DNA of 64,000 nucleotides from positions 1-64,000 of the forward strand of contig NZ_BMND01000034.1 in the NCBI RefSeq assembly GCF_014646275.1, given 5' to 3'. Origin of the DNA: Streptomyces kronopolitis. Its GTDB lineage: Bacteria; Actinomycetota; Actinomycetes; Streptomycetales; Streptomycetaceae. Below, piece after piece: positions 43,329 through 52,836 of this stretch. Under the pieces are notes generated by a model. It was not told the origin of the DNA, made no database searches, and saw nothing but the letters and a program-made list of their open reading frames with translations. The stretch's first letter is position 1; every line of letters starts with the position of its first letter. A program made the translations under genes and the position numbers.

Positions 43329-46235
43329 TCACGCCTCCTCCCCCAGCGCCTCCGCCAGTACCTCTGCCAGGTGGCGTCCCGGGCGGTTGGCCAGTTGGTC
43401 CAGTTGGGTGCGGCAGGAGAAGCCGTCGGCGAGGATTTCGGTGTCGGGGGTGGCCTCGCGTACGGCGGGGAGGAGTTGGTCCTCGGCGCAGGAGACCGAG
43501 ACGTCGTAGTGGCCGCGTTCGAAGCCGAAGTTGCCGGCCAGGCCGCAGCAGCCGCCGGTCAACGTTCCGGTGAGGCCGGCGCGTTCGCGCAGACGGCGGT
43601 CGGCGGCGTCGCCCAGGACCGCGTGCTGGTGGCAGTGGGTCTGGCCGGCGACGGGGCGGTCGACGCGCGGGGGGCGCCAGTCGGGGGCCAGTTCCTCCAG
43701 GGCCTGGGCGAAGGTCCGTACGGAGCGGGCCAGGCGGGCAGCGCGGGGGTCGTCGGGGAGGAGTTCGGGCAGGTCGGTGCGGAGGGCGGCGGCGCAGCTG
43801 GGTTCGAGAACGACCAGGGGGCGGCCGTCGCGCAGGAGGGGGCCGAGCACGTCCACCGTGCGGCGCATGACGGCGCGGGCCCGGTCGAGCTGCCCGGTGG
43901 AGACGTAGGTCAGGCCGCAGCACAGGGGGCGGTGGCGGCGCGGGAGGCGGGCCGGCATGCCCGTGCGCGGGGGTGCGGTCGGGGGGAGGAGGGGGCGCAG
44001 GCCGGCGGCTTCCAGGACGCGGACGGCGGCGTGGCCGACCTGCGGGGAGAGGTGGTTGGTGAAGGTGTCGGGCCAGAGGACGACGGTGCGGCCGGAGGTG
44101 CCATGAGGTGCGCCGGTGGTCCGGCGGCGGTGCCACCACCAGCGGGTGAAGGTCTCGGTGGCGAGTGCGGGGATCGGGCGCTCGGGGGCGATTCCGCCGA
44201 GGCGTTTGCCGACGGCGGCCAGGGGTGTACGGGCCAGCGCGTTGAGGGCGGGGGCCACGGGGGCGGCGGCGTGCAGCCACTGCGGGAGGCGGCCCATGGA
44301 GTAGTGGGCGGCGGGCCGCAGCCGGCCCTCGTAGTGGTGGTGGAGGAACTCCGCCTTGTAGGTGGCCATGTCGACGCCCACGGGGCAGTCGCTGCGGCAG
44401 CCCTTGCAGGACAGGCACAGGTCGAGGGCGTCGCGTACCTCCGGCGACTGCCAGCCGTCCGTGATCACCTCGCCGGAGAGCATCTCGTGCAGCAGCCGGG
44501 CCCGGCCCCGGGTGGAGTGCTGCTCCTCGCCGGTGGCGCGGAAGGACGGGCACATGACGTCCGCCGAGCCCGGCGCGGTGGTGGTGTTGCGGCATTTGGC
44601 GACGCCGACGCAGCGGCGGACGGCGGCGGAGAAGTCGCCGTGGTCGTGCGGGTAGCCGAACTCGACGGGGACCGGGTTCTTGGGCAGCGGCGCGAAGCGG
44701 AGGTTCTCGTCGAGCCGGGCGGGGCGGACCAGCATGCCGGGGTTGAGGCCGGCGGCCGGGTCCCAGAGCGACTTGAACCGCTCGAAGACGCCGACGAGTT
44801 CGGGCCCGTACATCTTCGGGAGGAGTTCGGCGCGGGCCTGGCCGTCGCCGTGTTCGCCGGAGAGCGAGCCGCCGTGCGCGACGACCAGCTCCCCCAGGCC
44901 GTAGGAGAACTCCCGGAAGCGGCGGATGCCGGGGTCGGTCAGCAGGTCGAAGTCGATACGGATGTGGATGCAGCCGTCGCCGAAGTGCCCGTAGGGGGTG
45001 CCGCGCAGGCCGTGCTGGGCGAGCAGGGCGCGGAAGTCCCGCAGATACGGGCCGAGTCGGGCCGGGGGGACGGCGCAGTCCTCCCACCCGGGCCACGCCT
45101 CACTGCCGTCCGTCAGCCGGGTGGCGGTGCCGGAGGCGTCCTCGCGGATCCGCCAGAGCGTGCGCTGGCCGGCCGGGTCGGTGACGAGGGTGTGGTCGGT
45201 GGTGCCGTCCGCGGCCGCCCGGCACAGCGCCTCGGCGCGGGCCGCCGCCTCGCCGGGGCTCGCGCCGCCCATCTCCACGAACAGCCAGGCGCCGCCCTTG
45301 GGCAGCCCGGCCGCGTCGCCCACCAGGTCGGCGGCCATGCCCTCGACGGTCATCGGGTGGTGCGGCAGGAGGGTGTGCGCGGCCTCGGCGGCGGCGCTCT
45401 CGTCGGGGTAGCCGAGGACGGCGAGGGCCCGGGCGGCGGGGGTCTCCACGAGCCGCACCGTCGCCTCGGTCAGCACCCCTAGGGTGCCCTCGCTGCCGGT
45501 GAGGGCGCGGGCGAGGTCGGTGCCGGCCTCCGGGAGCAGCGCGTCCAGGGCGTACCCGGAGATCCGCCGGGGAAGGTCGGGGTAGCCGGTGCGCAGCAGC
45601 GCCAACTCGGCGTCCACCAGCGCTTTCACGCCGTCCCGCAGGCGCGGCGGGAGACCGGTGGGGGCGCCGGTGCGGTCCGTGCCGCGCCCGGCCCGCACGT
45701 GCTCGCCGCCGTACGTCAGCAGCTCCAGCTCGCGGACGCTGTCGGCGGTGGTGCCCCAGGCCACCGAGTGCGAGCCGCAGGAGTTGTTGCCGATCATGCC
45801 GCCGAGGGTGCAGCGGCTGTGGGTGGAGGGGTCGGGGCCGAAGGTCAGCCCGTGGGCGCCGGCCGCCGCCCGCAGGTCGTCCAGGATGACGCCGGGCTGG
45901 ACGACGGCGGTGCGAGCCGCGGGGTCCAGCGACACGATGCGGTTCAGGTGCCGGGTGAAGTCCAGCACCACGCCCACCCCGGTCGCCTGTCCGGCGATGC
46001 TGGTCCCGCCGCCGCGCGGCACCACCGGCACCGCGTGCTCCCGGCACACCCGCAGCGCCGCCGCCACGTCCTCGGCGTCCCGGGGCGCGACGACCGCCAG
46101 CGGCACCCGCCGGTAGTTCGACGCGTCCATCGTCATCAGTGCCCGGTCGGCCGCGGCGAACGAGACCTCCCCCCGCACCGCGGCCGCCAACTCCTTCGCC
46201 AGATTCCGCTTCTCCGTCTCCGTGCGCTCAGCCAT
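43329..46235 (-). CDS. FAD-linked oxidase fused to an iron-sulfur heterodisulfide-reductase-like domain (D-lactate/2-hydroxyacid dehydrogenase type)
   Basis: This 968-residue protein resembles YdiJ-like flavin/iron-sulfur dehydrogenases that oxidise a 2-hydroxyacid and feed electrons to the respiratory chain. An FAD_binding_4 domain comes first (PVVPRGGGTSIAGQATGVGVVLD; GGMIGNNSCGSHSVAWG), then the FAD-oxidase C domain (GTPYGHFGDGCIHIRIDFDL; GSLSGEHGDGQARAELL). The Fe-S part has CVGVAKCRNTTT and the cluster motif CLSCKGCRSDCPVGVDM near residue 625. Two CCG-type domains end the protein (LCCGLTYVSTGQLD and GGCCGLAGNFGFERGHYDVS). Substrate is not deducible. ATG 46235 is used. Confidence 0.93.
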   Translation of the reverse strand: MAERTETEKRNLAKELAAAVRGEVSFAAADRALMTMDASNYRRVPLAVVAPRDAEDVAAALRVCREHAVPVVPRGGGTSIAGQATGVGVVLDFTRHLNRIVSLDPAARTAVVQPGVILDDLRAAAGAHGLTFGPDPSTHSRCTLGGMIGNNSCGSHSVAWGTTADSVRELELLTYGGEHVRAGRGTDRTGAPTGLPPRLRDGVKALVDAELALLRTGYPDLPRRISGYALDALLPEAGTDLARALTGSEGTLGVLTEATVRLVETPAARALAVLGYPDESAAAEAAHTLLPHHPMTVEGMAADLVGDAAGLPKGGAWLFVEMGGASPGEAAARAEALCRAAADGTTDHTLVTDPAGQRTLWRIREDASGTATRLTDGSEAWPGWEDCAVPPARLGPYLRDFRALLAQHGLRGTPYGHFGDGCIHIRIDFDLLTDPGIRRFREFSYGLGELVVAHGGSLSGEHGDGQARAELLPKMYGPELVGVFERFKSLWDPAAGLNPGMLVRPARLDENLRFAPLPKNPVPVEFGYPHDHGDFSAAVRRCVGVAKCRNTTTAPGSADVMCPSFRATGEEQHSTRGRARLLHEMLSGEVITDGWQSPEVRDALDLCLSCKGCRSDCPVGVDMATYKAEFLHHHYEGRLRPAAHYSMGRLPQWLHAAAPVAPALNALARTPLAAVGKRLGGIAPERPIPALATETFTRWWWHRRRTTGAPHGTSGRTVVLWPDTFTNHLSPQVGHAAVRVLEAAGLRPLLPPTAPPRTGMPARLPRRHRPLCCGLTYVSTGQLDRARAVMRRTVDVLGPLLRDGRPLVVLEPSCAAALRTDLPELLPDDPRAARLARSVRTFAQALEELAPDWRPPRVDRPVAGQTHCHQHAVLGDAADRRLRERAGLTGTLTGGCCGLAGNFGFERGHYDVSVSCAEDQLLPAVREATPDTEILADGFSCRTQLDQLANRPGRHLAEVLAEALGEEA

Positions 46236-46415
46236 GTCCCCAGCCTGCCCACTACGACGGGGTCATGGCCCGTCGGCGGGGCCGTTGTTTGCGGATAGCG
46301 GGGGGATGGATTCCGGGCGGGGCGGGCGGCCGATCCCCCGTAGGCGGCCTCACCAGGCTCTGTACGCGGCCTCACCCGTCCCCGTCATACGCGTCCTGAT
46401 CCGCGGTCCCGGCCT

Positions 46416-47900
46416 CTATTCCGCGGCCCCGGCCCCCTCGCCGGCTCCCGCCGGGTGGAAGCGGAAGAGGTTCTCCGGATCGTGCACGGCCTTGAGCGCG
46501 GCCAGATGCGCGTGCTCGGCGGCGTCGTGCACGCTGCGTGCCACCTCGGCGGCGTCCGGCCGCGCCCCATGGCCGCCGAAGAGGAAGTTCACGCTCCGGC
46601 CGAGCCGCCAGGGCGCGACGGCCGCCAGCACCTCGGCGTGCAGCGCCCGGACGGTGGCCAGGGACGGACCGCCGCCCTCGTCACCGGCCCCGCCCAGCGG
46701 CGACAGCACCCGCAGCGCGAACCGCGCGTCCCGGTGCCCGACGGCGCCGGCGGCCCCGCCCCGCCTCGCCATCGCCCCGCCCAGATGGTTCAGCTGGACC
46801 ACGCACATGGCCGGGGCCGTCGGCCCGGTCAGCGCCGCCACCCGCCGCAGCGCCGCCGCGTCCAGGCCGCTCAGCAGCGCGTTGTCGCCGTCGTAGGCGT
46901 GCGGATCGCTCGGGTCGCGGTGGATGGTGTGCGACTCGGCGTACGGCATCTCGCGCAGGTCGTCGGACACCCGCGGCCCGAGGGCCCGCAGCGGCGCCAC
47001 CAGCCGCTCGCCCTCGGCGGCGCCGCCCGTGAAGGCGATCCGGACATGCGCGAGATGGCGGCCGCGCAGTTCCTCGGGCAGCTGCGGGAGGTCGGGGTAG
47101 GCGAGCAGCGCGAGGGACGAGGTCAGCTCGTCGGGGAGGGTCGCGGTCCAGTCCGGGTACGCCGCCAGGACCGCGTCGAGCTGCGCTCCGCCGAACACCA
47201 GCTGCCCGCCGTACACCCGGGCCACCGGCACCAGCGCGCACTCCATCGCCGTCACCACCCCGAGGCCGTGCCCGCCGCCCAGCAGCGCCCCGAACAGCTC
47301 GGGGTCGCGGTCCGCGGTCAGCTGCCGCAGCCGGCCGTCGGCGGTGACGAGGTCGACCGAACGCACCAGGTCGGCGGCGTATCCGTAGGTGCGGGCCAGG
47401 ATCCCGACGCCGCCCCCGAGGGTGTACGAGATGACGCCGACGCCCGGGGAGGAGCCGTTGAGCGGCGCCAGCCCGTGGGGCGCCGCCGCCGCGACGACCT
47501 GCCCCCAGACGCCGCCGGCCGCCACCCGCGCGGTGCGGGCGGCCGGGTCGACCGTCACCCCGGCCATCCGCCGGGTGCTGATCAGCAGCCCGCCGTCGGT
47601 GGCCGCCGACAGCCCGTGCCCGGTGGCCTGCACGGCGACCGGCAGCCCCTGGTCGCGGGCGAAGCGGACCGCGGCGACGACGTCCCCGGCGGACTCCGCC
47701 CCGACGATCACGGCCGGGCGGTGCCGGTACGCCAGCTGGAACCCGGACCGCTCGGCGTCGTACCCCTCGTCCCCGGGGGCCAGGACCGGGCCGCCGACCC
47801 GGCGCGCGAGGGCTGCGAGGGAGGCGGCGTCGGGAGCGGCGGTGGCCGCGGTGGTTCCCGTGGCGGGGACGGGCAGGAGTGCCAGGTCATCGTGGGTCAT
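46416..47900 (-). CDS. FAD-binding oxidoreductase (BBE/berberine-bridge-like)
   Basis: This 494-residue oxidase has an FAD_binding_4 domain (PAVIVGAESAGDVVAAVRFA; VQATGHGLSAATDGGLLIST; SPGVGVISYTLGGGVGILARTYGYAAD) and a short BBE tail (HDPENLFRFHP). The His of GHGLS is at the usual covalent flavin position; the second Cys linkage of bicovalent enzymes is not evident. Substrate is unknown. ATG 47900 gives MTHDDLALLPV; a GTG at 47930 would add ten residues and overlap the operator region. It is divergent from a WYL-type regulator that probably controls it. Confidence 0.9.
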   Translation of the reverse strand: MTHDDLALLPVPATGTTAATAAPDAASLAALARRVGGPVLAPGDEGYDAERSGFQLAYRHRPAVIVGAESAGDVVAAVRFARDQGLPVAVQATGHGLSAATDGGLLISTRRMAGVTVDPAARTARVAAGGVWGQVVAAAAPHGLAPLNGSSPGVGVISYTLGGGVGILARTYGYAADLVRSVDLVTADGRLRQLTADRDPELFGALLGGGHGLGVVTAMECALVPVARVYGGQLVFGGAQLDAVLAAYPDWTATLPDELTSSLALLAYPDLPQLPEELRGRHLAHVRIAFTGGAAEGERLVAPLRALGPRVSDDLREMPYAESHTIHRDPSDPHAYDGDNALLSGLDAAALRRVAALTGPTAPAMCVVQLNHLGGAMARRGGAAGAVGHRDARFALRVLSPLGGAGDEGGGPSLATVRALHAEVLAAVAPWRLGRSVNFLFGGHGARPDAAEVARSVHDAAEHAHLAALKAVHDPENLFRFHPAGAGEGAGAAE

Positions 47901-47923
47901 GCCGCGCACTCTGGCCCGATAAC

Positions 47924-47940
47924 ATGACACCCGCCGTCAT
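47924..47940. promoter_or_regulatory. Operator-like palindrome between the BBE oxidase and WYL regulator genes
   Basis: ATGAC-acccgcc-GTCAT is a perfect inverted repeat with a 7-base spacer, in the 54-bp gap between the divergent starts and next to an A/T-rich TATATAAA stretch. It is the likely binding site of the adjacent HTH/WYL regulator. Confidence 0.55.
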
Positions 47941-47954
47941 ATATAAAGGCGGGA

Positions 47955-48980
47955 ATGAAATCGGACCGCCTGCTCTCGATCCTCCTGCTGCTGCAGACCC
48001 GCGGCCGGGTGCCGGCCGGCGAGCTGGCCGAGCGGTTGGAGGTCTCCCGGCGCACCGTCTACCGCGATGTCGAGGCGCTGTCGGCGGCCGGGGTGCCGGT
48101 CTACGCCGAGCGCGGCCGGCACGGCGGGATCGCCCTGCTGCCCGGCTTCCGTACGGATGTCACGGGCATGACCGCCGACGAGGCCCGTGCCCTGTTCATC
48201 CTGGCCGCCGAGGGCGCCCACACCGCCCTCGGCCTGGACGAGGCGCTGGGCTCGGCGCTGCGCAAGGTGATGGCGGCGCTGCCCGCCCCGCACCGCCCCG
48301 CCGCGGAGCTGACCGGCCGCCGCATCCTGGTCGACCCGGACCGCTGGATGGGCGGGCCCCGCCCCTCGGCCGATCTCGACGAGCTGCAGTCCGCCGTCCT
48401 CACCGATCTGCGGCTGCGCATCCGCTACCGCCACAGCGGCGAGACCCGGCTGCGGACCTACACCGTCGACCCGTACGGGCTGGTCGCCAAGGCCGGCACC
48501 TGGTACCTCGTCGCGGACCGGCGCGGCGCCCCGCAGCTCTTCCGGGCCGACCGGGTGGCGTCCGCGACCCTCACCGACGCCCCGGTACGGCGCCGCGCGG
48601 GCGTGGAGCTGGCGGAGGTCTGGCGGCAGCTGCGGCGCCAGGTGGAGGACCGGCCCGCGGGCGTCCGGGTGACCGCGCGGATCCGCCGGGACCGGCTGGA
48701 TCTGGCGGTACGGATCCTCGGCGGGGCGCTGACCGGGCCGCCCCGCGAGGAGCCCGGCGATCAGCCCAGCGGCGAGACCGGCGACGAGCCCGGTGACCGG
48801 CCCGGCGACGAGCCCGGCTGGGCGGTGATCGAGCTGGCCTATCCGGTCGTCCGGGCCGTCCGCCAGCTGCTGCAGTTCGGCGACTCCCTGGAGGTCCTCG
48901 GCCCGCCCGAGGCCCGCCATGTGATGGCCGACGCGGCGGCCGCGCTCACCGCCGTCTACGCCGCCGATCCACCGCCGTGA
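47955..48980 (+). CDS. YafY/WYL-domain transcriptional regulator
   Basis: This 341-residue regulator has an N-terminal DeoR-like HTH_11 (LLLLQTRGRVPAGELAERLE, VSRRTVYRDVEALSAAGVPV) and a central WYL domain (about 140-205; LRIRYRHSGETRLRTYTVDPYGLVAKAGTWYLVA). A WCX-like C-terminal region contains an insertion of acidic PGDEPGD-type repeats near residues 265-290. WYL proteins sense small ligands or nucleic acids. It is divergent from the FAD oxidase with an operator-like palindrome between. ATG 47955 is used. Confidence 0.92.
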   Translation: MKSDRLLSILLLLQTRGRVPAGELAERLEVSRRTVYRDVEALSAAGVPVYAERGRHGGIALLPGFRTDVTGMTADEARALFILAAEGAHTALGLDEALGSALRKVMAALPAPHRPAAELTGRRILVDPDRWMGGPRPSADLDELQSAVLTDLRLRIRYRHSGETRLRTYTVDPYGLVAKAGTWYLVADRRGAPQLFRADRVASATLTDAPVRRRAGVELAEVWRQLRRQVEDRPAGVRVTARIRRDRLDLAVRILGGALTGPPREEPGDQPSGETGDEPGDRPGDEPGWAVIELAYPVVRAVRQLLQFGDSLEVLGPPEARHVMADAAAALTAVYAADPPP

Positions 48981-49087
48981 GGCCGCCGTGAGGCCACCGT
49001 GAGGCCCCCTCCCGGCCGTCCACCGTACGGGCGCCCGGCATCTCACCCGCTGGACGCGCCGCAGAACGCCACCGCACGACGGATTAG

Positions 49088-50215
<1,128 letters not shown>

Positions 50216-50245
50216 CGCGGCGCACCACGCCCGTCCGCACCACGC

Positions 50246-50283
50246 GGCACAGGCCCCGGCGGAGATCCGCCGGGGCCTGTGCC
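50246..50283 (+). terminator. Strong terminator after serC
   Basis: A perfect 17-bp stem, GGCACAGGCCCCGGCGG (50246-50262) and its complement (50267-50283), has a four-base loop AGAT, 30 bp after the serC stop. Confidence 0.92.
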
Positions 50284-50440
50284 GTTCACGCTCTGGGACC
50301 GAGTGCCGGACACCGGGGGCCCGGGTGCCGGGTCGTCGGGCTCACGCGCCACGGAGCGTGGCACCACACCCGGACGCGGACTCCCCCGAACGGACGCACC
50401 GCATTGTGGCCGAACGGGCGGATATGCCTGGATGGATGCC

Positions 50441-50860
50441 ATGACGAATCCCCCGGTGCCCGGCCTCGCGCCCTTCGAGCGGCAGGCGACGGTCTTGCTG
50501 ACCACGTACAAGCGCGACGGCAACGGCGTCGGCACCCCGGTCAATCTCGCCGTCGACGGCGACCACGCCTATCTGCGGACGTACGGCAGCGCCTGGAAGG
50601 TCAAGCGGATGCGGAACTTCCCGGAGGTGGAGATCTGCGCGTCCACCTGGCGCGGACGGCCCACCGGGCCCGCCGTCCGGGCGCGGGTGCGGCTGCTGGA
50701 CCCGCAGACTCGCGAGTACCGGCGCGCGGAGCGCTCGCTGACCCGCAAGTACCCGCTGATCCACGGCCTGCTGGTGCCGCTGGCCCACCGCCTCAAGAAG
50801 GAACGGACCCTCCACTACGAGCTGCGGCTGACCGAGGACGCCCCGGGCGCCGGAGCGTAG
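50441..50860 (+). CDS. PPOX-class (F420-dependent-type) oxidoreductase
   Basis: This 139-residue split-beta-barrel flavin/F420-binding protein is related to pyridoxamine oxidases. Landmarks: APFERQATVLLTTYKRDGNG, VGTPVNLAVDGDHAYLRTYG, SAWKVKRMRNFPEVEIC and ASTWRGRPTGPAVRARVRLL. Such proteins typically reduce small molecules with F420H2; the substrate is unknown. ATG 50441 is chosen with GGATGG upstream; ATG 50432 is close by. The gene is monocistronic. Confidence 0.88.
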   Translation: MTNPPVPGLAPFERQATVLLTTYKRDGNGVGTPVNLAVDGDHAYLRTYGSAWKVKRMRNFPEVEICASTWRGRPTGPAVRARVRLLDPQTREYRRAERSLTRKYPLIHGLLVPLAHRLKKERTLHYELRLTEDAPGAGA

Positions 50861-50914
50861 GCACGGACCGGGACGCCCCGGGTGGCGCCTCGCCAGGGAC
50901 TTTGAAGACGGCCC

Positions 50915-51310
50915 CTAGTCGCCGAGGTCCTGCCCCACCGTGACGGTGCCGCCGGGGGACGGGAGGGACCGCAGCTGGGCGCCGGGGGCGACCTTCCCGA
51001 CCGTGGCGTACTGGTAGCACGGGAAGCGGACGCAGGTCACCTTCCGCGCGGGGCCGTACCGCAGGGTGAAGTGCGTCCCGTTGGCGAACGACCGGGCCGA
51101 CGCGGGCAGCTTCACGCCGTCGGTCCCCGCCTTCTCCATGTCCGACGCCGGGATCACCGTGCGGGCGCCCGACAGCCCGGTCCCGCTGTAGGTACACAGG
51201 CTCCCCGCCGGACAGCTCGGGGCGGCCTGCGCCGGAGCGGTGAAGCCGACGGCACCGAGCACGAGGGTGAGGGCCGAGCCGGCGAGGCCTAACGCACGCT
51301 TGCGGACCAT
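50915..51310 (-). CDS. Secreted peptidase inhibitor family I36-like protein
   Basis: This 131-residue secreted protein has a clear signal peptide (basic MVRKR, hydrophobic ALGLAGSALTLVLGAVGF, cleavage after AQA near residue 29). The mature part contains four Cys, in CPAGSLCTYSG and KVTCVRFPCYQYA, and resembles the beta-gamma-crystallin-like I36/SMPI group of Streptomyces metalloprotease inhibitors. ATG 51310. It is preceded by the A/T-richer divergent region shared with the secreted cyclase-like gene. Inhibitor activity is inferred. Confidence 0.8.
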   Translation of the reverse strand: MVRKRALGLAGSALTLVLGAVGFTAPAQAAPSCPAGSLCTYSGTGLSGARTVIPASDMEKAGTDGVKLPASARSFANGTHFTLRYGPARKVTCVRFPCYQYATVGKVAPGAQLRSLPSPGGTVTVGQDLGD

Positions 51311-51900
51311 TGTCTACTCCGAATTCTTCGGTGGATGACGTGGGTACGGAACTATGGAATTCCCTAAATCCCGAACCGCACTCACTGTGCCACGAGTTCC
51401 GGACCGCGCCGACCCCATGGACCCGATTGCGCCTCACGACATCCCATTAGCGGACACCACACTTTTGTCCGGTTGCGCTCGCCCCGCACCCCGTTCTTTG
51501 TGGCGAACCCACTCCCCCGCAGGCACCACATTCCTCCCCTCACCGCCACCCCCACCCCGACGATGACCGAATCCCCTCCCCCACCCGCCGACAAGAAGCC
51601 CCTTACGCCCCAACGCCTCTACCTCCCTCGCCACCTCCCACGGAAAAACAATTTCCAACAATTCCCCCGTACACGGGAGACATCCAGGGATTCCGCACGA
51701 CCCCTGTGCAGAAGCGGCAGCACAAGATCCGACCGAGGAACAGCCACAAGAGAGGAACGAGACCCGACCGACCACGGGAGTTCGACACAAAGCCATCACC
51801 CACCCGCTTTGACACCCCCGCACCCACTCGGTACGTTCCCTTCCACCCGAACCTGACGATCCGTCAGATTCATTTCCTCAGTTATCCCCACGGAGAGAAC
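51311..51900. other. Long divergent region between two secreted-protein genes
   Basis: This 590-bp non-coding stretch is less GC-rich than most of the window and rich in A and C runs (for example 51630-51720). It must contain the promoters of both flanking genes; the cyclase-like gene may have a long leader. No convincing reading frame, tRNA or repeat was found. The composition fits a horizontally acquired segment together with 51901-52734. Confidence 0.5.
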
Positions 51901-52734
51901 ATGCAGGTGAAGAGGGCCATTACCGCCGCGATGCTGGTGGCGGCATGCACGTCCGGCCTCGCGGTCACGACGGGCGGCACCGCCTGGGCGCAGGGCGGGG
52001 ACGGCGACGAGAAATCGACCGGCAACTCCGTCTCGGTGAATGCGCAGACCGCGCGCAACAAGTACGGCATACCCGAGGGCAACTACGAGAAGTTCCGGGA
52101 TTTCGCCAACAAGTACCACGTGGTGATCGACGTCCGCCCGTCGAATGCCTCCGCCCCCAACTGGCTGGACAAGGGCGCCAAGCCGAAGCCGGAGGACATC
52201 AAGTCCAAGACGGTGAACGATCTCGATTGCTACCTCGGCGCCGAGGAGTGGCAGATCGGCCTCGTCGGCTACTTCAAGCCGCAGAAGCCGAACGTTCCCT
52301 GGTACACGCTCCCCGGCAAGAGAAACGCGATCGAGGAGCGCTACCGGCAGCGGCTCCATGAATTCAAGACCCTGGCCCCGAAGATCGAGAGCTTGTCGAA
52401 GAAGGGCAAGTTCATCCACGACAACAAGCTGATCTGGAAGGTCGACGAGGACGGCCAGGTATGGGAGCTGACCGGCGACCACGACCTCTACAACATCCAC
52501 ACCGCCGACGGCGAGAAGATCTCCCCCGAACTGCACGACGAAATCATCGGGCAGATGAAGCGGCAGAACATGGCCGTGGCCCACGGCGCCCACCGCTTCT
52601 GGCAGCCGCAGTCGTCCTTCGACCACATCATCTTCGAGAAGATCGTGAAGTCCCACCAGCCCGGCGGCGAACCCCTGCTGAGGTTCGAGCCGAACGCGAA
52701 AACCGCCACCCTGACCTGGGACACCGCCTCCTAG
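51901..52734 (+). CDS. Secreted CyaA/edema-factor/ExoY-like nucleotidyl cyclase toxin-domain protein
   Basis: This 277-residue protein has a signal peptide (MQVKR, hydrophobic stretch, AWA cleavage near residue 30) and a catalytic-type domain that matches bacterial adenylate cyclase toxins. From R79 (VIDVRPSN) to K103 the spacing equals that of Bordetella CyaA R41-K58-H63-K65: here R79, K96, K101 and K103. The metal-binding pair D188-x-D190 corresponds to D193-x-D195 in WELTGDHDLYNI, and H298 to H228 in VAHGAHRFWQP. The ribose-contacting Asn six residues after that His is W234/Q235. The calmodulin-binding helical part is short or absent. No export or translocation domain is attached. ATG 51901 follows GGAGAG. 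A terminator follows. Confidence 0.75.
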   Translation: MQVKRAITAAMLVAACTSGLAVTTGGTAWAQGGDGDEKSTGNSVSVNAQTARNKYGIPEGNYEKFRDFANKYHVVIDVRPSNASAPNWLDKGAKPKPEDIKSKTVNDLDCYLGAEEWQIGLVGYFKPQKPNVPWYTLPGKRNAIEERYRQRLHEFKTLAPKIESLSKKGKFIHDNKLIWKVDEDGQVWELTGDHDLYNIHTADGEKISPELHDEIIGQMKRQNMAVAHGAHRFWQPQSSFDHIIFEKIVKSHQPGGEPLLRFEPNAKTATLTWDTAS

Positions 52735-52770
52735 GACACCACCCGATCCACCGACGCCCCGTCAAGCAAC

Positions 52771-52802
52771 TGGCTCACCTCCACATACCCGGAGGTGAGC
52801 CA
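52771..52802. terminator. Bidirectional terminator after the secreted cyclase-like gene
   Basis: A perfect 12-bp stem, TGGCTCACCTCC (52771-52782) and GGAGGTGAGCCA (52791-52802), has an eight-base loop and a T-richer stretch after it. It lies between convergent genes. Confidence 0.85.
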
Positions 52803-52836
52803 CGTGCTGTTCTGATGTGCGGCCCCGGCACGGGCG

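Noticed and set aside
43371-45482. 703-codon plus-strand frame opposite the FAD/Fe-S oxidase
   Set aside because: Antisense shadow created by third-position GC bias.
51434-51856. Frames of about 130 codons on both strands in the 590-bp gap before the cyclase-like gene
   Set aside because: Low-complexity translations, no ribosome site, no recognisable fold.
50915-52734. Toxin/immunity pair formed by the I36-like protein and the cyclase-like protein
   Set aside because: The genes are divergent, both products have signal peptides, and nothing shows that one inhibits the other. Proximity alone is not enough.
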